Source: Apostichopus japonicus (Eukaryota > Echinodermata > Holothuroidea > Aspidochirotida > Stichopodidae). From it: a stretch of 64,000 nucleotides of DNA. This document shows positions 56,899 through 64,000 of the stretch, in pieces. Made by a program: the position numbers and the translations under genes. Numbering within the stretch: position 1 is the stretch's first letter; every line of letters starts with the position of its first letter. The notes below the pieces were generated by a model that saw only the letters and a program-made list of their open reading frames with translations, did not search any database and was not told the DNA's origin. Location: NCBI RefSeq assembly GCF_037975245.1, contig NC_092564.1:21989984-22053983 (forward strand), read 5' to 3'.

Positions 56899-57621
56899 TG
56901 TGACGAGCCCGGCTCCTCCGATAGTAAAACTATATCGGGACTCGCGATAGAAAGGTACTGGGATATCTTGATGCCGTTTTTATGCTTCTTCAGGAGATGT
57001 CTCGAACGGAAGAAAACAATGAGTTCACAGAAAAACAATTTGACGAGATAGGATTTGATTAATGATTCGGTATAATTTCTTCTCTGTCGATTCTCTTTAC
57101 AAATAAAACTAAATTACAATGATTTGACTTGACTTGACTCCGTCAATTAAACAATTAGGAGTGATGAACTTTCGGCGGAGTGATAAATTTGCTGATCAAG
57201 TCATAAACTTTGCTGACGGAGTCCCCAAACTTTCGGCCTCCTTTTACTTTTATACCTTACTTCTACAAAATCCCTCTGCGCACAATCAGTAGGCAGCCAA
57301 TAACCTGACCATCCTGTATTAACTTAACGATATAAAAATAAGTGCGCTGGCACTGATCTGCCCTGATTGGTTGGGAGTTTGGAAGTCCATCCCCTTTCTA
57401 TGGAAACATCCATACCACGTGAGAGAACCTTCTCGAATGTTCCACAGACATAATGGAATCTATTTTGGGAAAAGGCCCTGTACCAAGATTCAATAAGATA
57501 GTTAAAAACTTCTCGTGGGAAAACTGAATCCATGACCTAGATAAATACATGAGAGGCCTGTAAGGTGTCTCGATGGAGTTTTTCGGTAACATCAAAGAGA
57601 TGGTATCACTATTTCATAACA
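56899..57621 (-). repeat. 3' long terminal repeat (723 bp)
   Basis: On the minus strand it starts TGTTATGAAATAG and ends GCTCGTCACA, giving the usual TG and CA ends. It directly follows a polypurine tract. It contains a clear TATA box. The left edge abuts interrupted LINE sequence. With only one LTR in view its exact ends cannot be confirmed by comparison. Confidence 0.85.
57247..57254 (-). promoter_or_regulatory. LTR TATA box
   Basis: TATAAAAG on the minus strand inside the LTR. A transcript start would be expected about 30 bases further on, near 57,220. In this 3' copy it would fire outward into the LINE; the 5' copy outside the window would drive the element. Confidence 0.6.
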
Positions 57622-57633
57622 TCCCCCTCAATC
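57622..57633 (-). promoter_or_regulatory. Polypurine tract
   Basis: GATTGAGGGGGA on the minus strand lies directly before the 3' LTR, the standard place for the plus-strand primer of reverse transcription. Confidence 0.8.
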
Positions 57634-58871
57634 TTTTAAAATTTTTGGATACTCCAAAATTTTAACATCATACTGCTTTAACTTATCATTATCTCAAAAA
57701 AGGTAGAGTACTGTAAGCACATTCACTAATATTCATTGACTTCAATAAATGGTCTTCATGTATCTCAAAGGTTAACATCTTGGTTACGAATTATTAAAAT
57801 GATCATATGTTATATACATAGACACTATTTCCTTGAAACTGAAGTGTATCTCTTCAACATTGATGACATCATATGATGTAATCTAAAAAAAAATATCATT
57901 AAGATATCTTAAAGTTACATGACACAGCAAAATATGCAGTATCTCTTACAAAATACATTTATGCATTTCATACATCAATAATACATTTATATCAAAAGTG
58001 AAATCATGCCGTGATTTGGGGTGAGATCAGAGAAAACTTGACTTAGTTATCTTTTAACTGAATAGAACACCTTGGCGTTCCATAATTTTTCATACACAAA
58101 AAAAGAACCTTAAAATATTACAAACTCATTTACAAAACCTCCTCTTTAATGAAGTCATAGTTTCAAAACTGCTTTGAAACCTTGTGAATCATATACATTC
58201 ACCTCAAGAAAATCAAGAAAATGTGACTCGATAGCATGGTGACCCTAGGTATGCACTCCGAAATGATAGTCTAGTAAAGTACCAAAGTACTAGATATTCG
58301 ATACCATAAAAGAGACCCCATAAACTATGACATCAACAAATCTTTCTTCAAATTTACATAATACTTAACATCTTGTCTTTACAACTTCATGATGAAATTT
58401 ACTTTTGCATGAACACTTGAGGAAAAGAAAATATATACATAACTTCCTCAAAACATCTATACTTTCATTTGCTTCGATAACTGTTGCTGTAAGCAAAAGT
58501 TGCATATCTTCAATGCTGTCTCCAAATAGCCTTCAATATAACATAAATGATGCAATGTAAATATCCTTAAAATATTTCTCAATATATGAAAACCCATGTT
58601 GCTAATATTCCGGATATGTTCTAATTGCCGGGTAAACGTTTGAACGAATTCATAAGGAGAAATAAGGTATACTCATCACACATTTGTTATAAAAGATGAA
58701 ACTAGGTCACTTGGTGGCGTTTTTAACAATAAAGCTTATATTGTTACACCATACAGTACAATGACTTCCACTTAATAGGTATGCAGGTAATTGCCATGAC
58801 GCATTCCATTCATACAATTGTGGGTAAAACACCTGTTCATCTGAACTTAAAGCAATATGCAGTTATACATA
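57634..58871 (-). other. Non-coding 3' region of the LTR element
   Basis: AT-rich DNA between the end of the integrase frame and the polypurine tract. No frame of note is present on the minus strand, so there is no sign of an envelope or accessory gene. Confidence 0.7.
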
Positions 58872-59855
58872 TTAACCATATAATGTTTGCAACATCCTGC
58901 CTGGACTGCCTGTAATGTTCAATCCCTTTTCATGGAGAAAATTCATTATTTCCTCTGTGTTGGAATATTTTCCTACATTCCACCAAAAATCGTGACTCTT
59001 AAAGCCTGTTGGAAAACATGGTGTCTGATAGGTGACCAGAACCTGTAATTCACCCAATTTGTATCGAGCACGTTGGACTTCCATGTCTCCTTGTGGAGCA
59101 TTTGCAAAAACTTTCTTTTGCCTTAATATGCTATCTTTAACGGAAGGATATGGAATTGCTAATCCTTCATTATGTGCTCTATTCTCTAGAAAGGATGCAA
59201 CATTCATTGGCTTAGTGGTCATAAGACACATGATGTGATCTGAAGTTACCCCTGGCAAAATGTTACCAAACTCATCATGAAACTCAATATGTGCATCTTG
59301 CATGACATTAACATTTTCTGCATTAGAAGTGTTACTACTCAAAACATTTCTCATTCGAGCAACCTTTTCACTTGATGAACCCTTTGTTTTCAAGACATTT
59401 CGCAATTTCTGAATGTTGGTGATATTCTTAGTTTCAGAGGATGCTCTTACAAAACATGGTTTAAGCCTGTTATAATTGAATACATCACTAAGAATTTCTC
59501 CTTTGAGAGTGGCCAACAAATAATGAGTCCTATCTAAAACTTGATGGATCACTAATGGTCCACACCATTCTGCAGCAATTTTGCGAGAGTTCGCAGTCAA
59601 GGAAGAAGACGTTGGCTTATATAGATACACTAATTGACCCGTTGAATAAATTGCACCTTTGTCCAGTTTTGCACTTATCTTAACATTTTGAGCATCTTGT
59701 TGCTTCTTTTGTAAGACTAACATTACCCTTGACAAATGATCAAATCGTTTCTTTAACAATGCAGCATATTCTCCATGAGATTGTGATAAACCTGCCATGG
59801 GATTGAACGATAAATTTGTAAGATTTGGCGGCTTACGTCCAAATTGCAAGTTCAA
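58872..59855 (-). CDS. Integrase C-terminus with long tail (shifted frame)
   Basis: The 327-residue frame continues the integrase of the upstream pol frame after a one-base shift; the two overlap by 23 bases. Its first residues contain GRKPP, the conserved stretch that follows the integrase core in Ty3/gypsy elements. A GPY/F-like module spans about residues 75-135 (LVYLY, WCGPLV at 97-102, NRLKPC at 129-134). Residues from about 140 to 327 form a tail without a motif I know; it ends in a tryptophan- and glycine-containing segment (FWWNVGKY, TGSPGR). The methionine at 59,855 is unlikely to be a real start, because translation would arrive from pol. The tail is too long to be a simple remnant and does not look like a chromodomain. 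Confidence 0.8.
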   Translation of the reverse strand: MNLQFGRKPPNLTNLSFNPMAGLSQSHGEYAALLKKRFDHLSRVMLVLQKKQQDAQNVKISAKLDKGAIYSTGQLVYLYKPTSSSLTANSRKIAAEWCGPLVIHQVLDRTHYLLATLKGEILSDVFNYNRLKPCFVRASSETKNITNIQKLRNVLKTKGSSSEKVARMRNVLSSNTSNAENVNVMQDAHIEFHDEFGNILPGVTSDHIMCLMTTKPMNVASFLENRAHNEGLAIPYPSVKDSILRQKKVFANAPQGDMEVQRARYKLGELQVLVTYQTPCFPTGFKSHDFWWNVGKYSNTEEIMNFLHEKGLNITGSPGRMLQTLYG

Positions 59856-62800
59856 ATGGGCTATAGTTACCTAACTGAGGAGAGGAAAATGTGTTATATG
59901 CATAGGCTGATGTTGGGACAAATCGTACCCAATCCGTACCAAACTGATTTAAGTTCACTTTGAGGAAATTTGAAAGAGTCTGAATGTGTCTTTCAACCTG
60001 TAAGCTTCCATGATTGTTTACACTGATAAACTTTTGTTCAATGCCCAAAGCTTTACTTAAGAGCTCCACTAATTTTCCTGTAAGAGAAGCTGCCGCATCA
60101 CTTATAATACAAGACGGTGGACCAAAGGTTGTAACTACCCTCTGCAATAATGCTTCACATATTGTTTCAGCATCAAGAGTCTTAAGAGAAACACATACAA
60201 CAAATCTAGTGATCTCATCACAAACAACCATCAAATGTTTAAATCCTGTAGCCGTTGTGGGCATAGTCTTGAAATCCAGACTAAGTCTGTCAAATGGACG
60301 ATAAGAATCAGGAATGCGAGCATGATATTGTCTCAATTTGTCCGGTTTCTTACGGAATTCTTGACAACGGAGACATGCCTGAATATAATTACTGATGCGT
60401 TGAAACATATTGCGCAGATAGAAATGCTGTCTAATGGTCAAATATGTACGCATTACACCCTGATGATTACTTAACAAGTCATCATGATATCGAGATATTA
60501 TTTGTTCTACCATAGTCTCAGGTATGACTAACTGAAGAGTCATCTTAGCATCATTAGTTTCATGCAAAAATATCCTGAATAACAAACTATTACATAACAA
60601 ATAATCCTCTGCTTGAGAACGAACAGTTCTAGCATGCTTAACATTACCTGGAATAATGTCGTGTGCAAGAAAATCATAAATTGGTTTGTAGTAAGGACAA
60701 GTTTGTTGTTGAATTTGCAACTCTTTTACATCAAATGGCAGATCATAGTTTTTGATCAGCTTTCCTTGAATTGCCTTCATGACTTTATTCAATTCCTTTT
60801 GTTTCGGAATGTGTCCTGTAACCAAATGATCAATGTTTGTTATGACTGGCTTTGGCTGAACAAATAATTCTGGAGGTGGTTCTCTGATTACCTCTTGCAC
60901 TCTATGTCTATTCTGATCCACTAATCTTGGCTCTGTAGGTTGAGAAACACTTGTAAAATTTGGCACAACTAACATGTCAGGACTATATGTATGTCTATTT
61001 TCACTCGGCATAGTAATAGTAGGCCTTTGAATATATGTTTCTCTCTTATCAGTAGAAATTACTGGTGTAGTCCTCTTTTGTGACTCAGATTGTGGTCTCT
61101 GTGTAACATGCTCATTAGAATGTGTTGCCTTAGGAATGGATGTCCTATTAACTCTATTTGTTGATTCTTTGGCTGGGGAATCCTGCTTGGACTCCTTTGT
61201 GACTTTATCCGGAAATAAATCTGGAACTTTGACTCCCATTGACCTTGCCATTGACCTTGTCATGATTGGATTAAATGTCTCCTTAGGTGGAGTTGAAAAA
61301 TCCTCATAATAACTGACCTCTTGAGCAACCTGATCTATTTCAGAGTGAAATTCCTGTGGTGCTCTAGACAAATAATCTGCCAAAACCAATTCTGAGCCTT
61401 TCTTGTAACCAACCTGAAATGTATATTCTGACAATTTGAACAGAAGTTTACGTAAGCGTGAAAATGCTGGTTCTTGTTTTGACTTAAACAATTCAACAAT
61501 GGCTGAGTGATCAACATATGCCTCAAATTCTACATTTTGCAATAAATGTTTGAATGCTGTCACATTAATAAATAGACCCATCATTTCTAATTCAGTTACA
61601 CTATACCTCTGACATGCTGGTGGTAATATCTTAGAGTAATATGCAATAATATTCTCTTTGCCATTAACTCTTTGTGTCAAGTATGATCCTGTTGCTACTC
61701 GTGATGTGTCGCTATATAATACAAAACGACCATATTTCTGTGGCATATGCAATATAGGTGGATTACACAACAACTCTTTAATACTTTGAAATGCACACTG
61801 ATGTTCCTCTGTCCATTTAAATACCTTTCTCTTACGACTCAAATGATGTAATGGTCTCAATAGTGCTTGAATTTTTGGGAAAAACGAAGCCACATAATTA
61901 ACTGCACCTACAAATCGTCTTACTGACTTAACATTGTGTGGTTTCGGTGTGTTCCTAATCGCTGCACATCTATCATGCAAAGGTTGGATACAAGCCTCAC
62001 CTTCTGGGGTTATTGAGAGCAAATGTCCCATATATCGGACTGAATTTTGAAAAATGCTACACTTTTTCGGAGAGATTTTCAATCCGTTGTCCATTAAAAC
62101 CTTAAAAATTGCCTGTAGGTGTTGTTTGTGAGATCGTTTGTCTGCACTGTACACAATTATATCGTCATGATGAGCAATACAGAACTTATTTGAATTTGGG
62201 ATCGTTGCCAAAATATCATTAATTTGCGACTGAAAGATCGCTGGAGATAAATTCAATCCCTGTGGTAAGCGTTTATAATAATAATGCTTTCCTCCATGAA
62301 ATGAAGCAATACCTGTATATTGTTGTGCATGAACACTGAGTGGCAGACAGAAGAATGCAGACTTTAAATCAAGAACACCCAAAATTTTGGCTCCAGAGTA
62401 CCCTATGGTACGGATAGTCTCATTCAGCAATGGAAATGGGTGATTGAGACGTTTTATTCTACTGTTCAAGTAGCGAAAATCTGTGACAACCCTTTTGTCT
62501 TTTGTTCCCTTCTTTGGAATGAGGAAAACCGGTGAAGTATAAGACTGATGTCCTACTGCTAAGATGCCTAATCGCACTAATTTGTCAAGCTCACTGGCGA
62601 CAATGACTTTGTCCTCATCTGAAAGTCTATAGGGACGTATGTAAAATGGCTCATCATTAGTAAGCGTAATATCAGCCTCATAATTTGGACAGTGAGATAA
62701 TTCACCATAAAGAGAAAATGCATCTCTATGTGAGTCTAGAAATTCATAAATGCTTTCTGTTTCTGAAGCATTTAGAATACTTTGTTCCACATTAATGTTT

Positions 62801-63747
62801 TCTCTCATGATTTCCTGTTCGGATTTCGAAACCAGGGGATCATCGGCTGTCAAATGTGGATAACGATGTAAATTATATCGTGTAATTTCATCACGATTCT
62901 CTTTAGAGTTTGAATTGGTTCGAAAAAGAGACGGTTTTTCGATGTCTCTCATGACATTTAGAAAATCTAGAGAATCAGTAGGTATGTCTTCTGTGACCGT
63001 AATGATATCTGCTAAATCTAAATGAGCCACTGTGCGAGAAGGATGCAGACAAAATTTCTGATTACCCATGTTCCTTAGTAGAATCTTTGTTCTACCTTTA
63101 TGCATTTTCACTAACATTCGTGAAGGACACATACGAGATATCAGAGGAAACGGTTTAATAACCATATCTGCATTTCGTGCATATAGTGGAAGACGTCCCT
63201 GTACAGTAATGTATCTCTGCTGACCTGGGTAAATAACAAATCTCTGCACTGGCCTAAGGAAAACTTTGGCTTGTTTAATTCTAAAACAGTTTGTGGTAAA
63301 GTCCAAAGATCCATTCAATTCCTTCAGAGTTTGACTACCTAATATTAAGTCAATACCTGTCAGGTTTGCAGCAATTAAAGCAGAAAGCTGAAATTCATGA
63401 CCTTGAATTTTGACCTGGAATGTTATCGTGCTATACGCATGAATAAACTGACCATTACCCAACTTTAGGTTTACTACATCAACTGAGACTGGTTGTATAG
63501 AGGATAAATACTTTGAATTTTGCACTGTAGAAGAAGAAATGATAGAGCGTGTCGCTCCACTATCAAACAACAATGAAATTCCTTTACCATCATGTAAAGT
63601 ACCTCTTACAAAATTACGTGTGTCCAGTTGAATATCCACATTACGGTCGTTACCTGTATATCTAGAACTAGGAATATTACTATTCTTCCAAATATTATTT
63701 GCTTTACGTTTCGATCTTCCCTTACTTGGTACATTGTCTGGAGTCAC
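59833..63747 (-). CDS. pol: Pol polyprotein: protease, RT, RNase H, integrase core
   Basis: The 1,304-residue frame holds, in order, an aspartic protease (DSGA at 62-65, GIDLILGS at 131-138), a reverse transcriptase (about 385-580, D460 in VLDLKSAF, HHDD at 526-529), RNase H (about 673-795, D680, E719 or E721, D746, D791), a hydrophilic linker (about 800-970), an integrase zinc finger (H1088, H1095, C1125, C1128) and the integrase core (D1158, D1217, E1252, a D,D35E spacing). The frame is open upstream to 63,810, overlapping the end of gag by 34 bases in the -1 frame. That fits production by ribosomal frameshifting; the GTG at 63,747 is only the first start-like codon. It stops at 59,833 because of a one-base shift just after the SPFEL motif. 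HHDD in place of YxDD is unusual. Confidence 0.93.
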   Translation of the reverse strand: MTPDNVPSKGRSKRKANNIWKNSNIPSSRYTGNDRNVDIQLDTRNFVRGTLHDGKGISLLFDSGATRSIISSSTVQNSKYLSSIQPVSVDVVNLKLGNGQFIHAYSTITFQVKIQGHEFQLSALIAANLTGIDLILGSQTLKELNGSLDFTTNCFRIKQAKVFLRPVQRFVIYPGQQRYITVQGRLPLYARNADMVIKPFPLISRMCPSRMLVKMHKGRTKILLRNMGNQKFCLHPSRTVAHLDLADIITVTEDIPTDSLDFLNVMRDIEKPSLFRTNSNSKENRDEITRYNLHRYPHLTADDPLVSKSEQEIMRENINVEQSILNASETESIYEFLDSHRDAFSLYGELSHCPNYEADITLTNDEPFYIRPYRLSDEDKVIVASELDKLVRLGILAVGHQSYTSPVFLIPKKGTKDKRVVTDFRYLNSRIKRLNHPFPLLNETIRTIGYSGAKILGVLDLKSAFFCLPLSVHAQQYTGIASFHGGKHYYYKRLPQGLNLSPAIFQSQINDILATIPNSNKFCIAHHDDIIVYSADKRSHKQHLQAIFKVLMDNGLKISPKKCSIFQNSVRYMGHLLSITPEGEACIQPLHDRCAAIRNTPKPHNVKSVRRFVGAVNYVASFFPKIQALLRPLHHLSRKRKVFKWTEEHQCAFQSIKELLCNPPILHMPQKYGRFVLYSDTSRVATGSYLTQRVNGKENIIAYYSKILPPACQRYSVTELEMMGLFINVTAFKHLLQNVEFEAYVDHSAIVELFKSKQEPAFSRLRKLLFKLSEYTFQVGYKKGSELVLADYLSRAPQEFHSEIDQVAQEVSYYEDFSTPPKETFNPIMTRSMARSMGVKVPDLFPDKVTKESKQDSPAKESTNRVNRTSIPKATHSNEHVTQRPQSESQKRTTPVISTDKRETYIQRPTITMPSENRHTYSPDMLVVPNFTSVSQPTEPRLVDQNRHRVQEVIREPPPELFVQPKPVITNIDHLVTGHIPKQKELNKVMKAIQGKLIKNYDLPFDVKELQIQQQTCPYYKPIYDFLAHDIIPGNVKHARTVRSQAEDYLLCNSLLFRIFLHETNDAKMTLQLVIPETMVEQIISRYHDDLLSNHQGVMRTYLTIRQHFYLRNMFQRISNYIQACLRCQEFRKKPDKLRQYHARIPDSYRPFDRLSLDFKTMPTTATGFKHLMVVCDEITRFVVCVSLKTLDAETICEALLQRVVTTFGPPSCIISDAAASLTGKLVELLSKALGIEQKFISVNNHGSLQVERHIQTLSNFLKVNLNQFGTDWVRFVPTSAYAYNTFSSPQLGNYSPFELAIWT

Positions 63748-63776
63748 TGTATGATGAGTGCAATCATAAGTGCTCC

Positions 63777-64000
63777 CTAATGAAAATTCTGTGTTGGTAC
63801 TCTCTTTACATTAGCCTCTATTTCATGGCTTAGGCGAATTTGACAATATCGTGCAAAATGACCTCGATTTTGGCAGTAGTAACATGTAATTGAAGGATTA
63901 AACCATGGTAACTTTCTCCTGTTATTATTCTGACTTGTCCTAGGACCACGAGAATCACGAGAACTATATCTTTGCCTCATATCTTTAGGATTGTCTTGCG
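63777..64000 (-). CDS. gag: Gag polyprotein C-terminus (partial) with CCHC knuckle
   Basis: The frame is open from the right edge and ends at 63,777. It encodes a basic stretch and one zinc knuckle, C-x2-C-x4-H-x4-C (CYYCQNRGHFARYC), typical of the nucleocapsid part of Gag that binds the element's RNA. Counting from the methionine at 63,980, the knuckle is at residues 33-46. Capsid and matrix regions lie outside the window. The stop is followed by pol in the -1 frame. Confidence 0.9.
   Translation of the reverse strand, partial: QDNPKDMRQRYSSRDSRGPRTSQNNNRRKLPWFNPSITCYYCQNRGHFARYCQIRLSHEIEANVKRVPTQNFH
63782..63788 (-). promoter_or_regulatory. Possible -1 frameshift site between gag and pol
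   Basis: AATTTTC lies directly before the gag stop, within the 34-base region where both frames are open. A TTT codon here can re-pair after slipping back one base, but the codon before it cannot, so it is not a standard slippery heptamer. The site is therefore tentative; the -1 relation of the frames is certain. Confidence 0.35.

Larger units (their letters stand above)
56899..64000 (-). mobile_element. Ty3/gypsy-type LTR retrotransposon, 5' part beyond window
   Basis: On the minus strand the element runs gag zinc knuckle, protease, reverse transcriptase, RNase H, integrase, a 1.2-kb non-coding stretch, polypurine tract and 3' LTR. Integrase after RNase H is the Ty3/gypsy order. The 5' LTR, primer-binding site and most of gag lie to the right of base 64,000. 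There is no envelope-like frame. The copy is inserted in a LINE remnant. One frameshift separates the integrase core from its C-terminus, so this copy is probably not competent as it stands, unless that shift is a sequencing error. The lineage within Ty3/gypsy is not assigned. Confidence 0.9.

Noticed and set aside
57324-57595. Minus-strand frames of 65-69 codons
   Set aside because: They lie inside the LTR, which is regulatory and non-coding.
60014-60867. Plus-strand frames of 79-96 codons opposite pol
   Set aside because: They are antisense shadows of the integrase and linker coding region.

Overview
The window looks like nuclear DNA of an animal, most likely a marine invertebrate. That placement is an inference from its mobile-element types: an L1/Tx1-like LINE, a Ty3/gypsy-type LTR retrotransposon and a short hAT-like element of the GGCGCGTAGCC kind. 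It has no prokaryotic features and no intact host gene that I can support.

Region 1, bases 1 to about 53,122, is one very large tandem satellite array. It is interrupted once and runs off the left edge. The unit is 22 bp: a variable six-base module (GACACC or GGTACC), then the conserved core GATCAATCGAATG, then TTC or TGC. Domain A (1 to about 23.8 kb) is mainly of the GACACC type. Domain B (about 23.8 to 48.9 kb, resuming at 51.9 to 53.1 kb) is mainly of the GGTACC type. Both carry nested higher-order duplications at fixed offsets (220, 681, 1,022, 1,673, 1,892, 1,957, 2,261, 2,362, 3,615, 3,829, 4,884 and 5,885 bp). Because 22 leaves remainder 1 on division by 3 and the unit has no stop on the + strand, long open frames run through the array in all three + frames. 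I treat these as a consequence of the repeat, not as genes.

Region 2, 48,866 to 51,861, is a 2,996-bp non-autonomous DNA transposon inserted inside one satellite unit. It has near-perfect 23-bp terminal inverted repeats, a TG target duplication, self-complementary ends, and subterminal arrays rich in AACTGGG. I see no transposase.

Region 3, 53,123 to 55,534, is mostly unassigned AT-rich DNA. It contains a possible TATA, initiator and splice-donor arrangement about 350 bp beyond the array end. It also holds a 286-bp hAT-like MITE with an exact 8-bp target duplication.

Region 4, 55,535 to 64,000 (minus strand), is a nested pair of retroelements. A decayed LINE ORF2 fragment is cut by a Ty3/gypsy-type element that continues past the right edge. 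In minus-strand order the visible part of that element has the gag zinc knuckle, then pol (protease, reverse transcriptase, RNase H, integrase). The integrase C-terminus follows in a shifted frame, and then come a non-coding stretch, the polypurine tract and the 3' LTR. Its reverse transcriptase has HHDD where YxDD is usual, and its integrase has a long C-terminal tail that I do not recognise.
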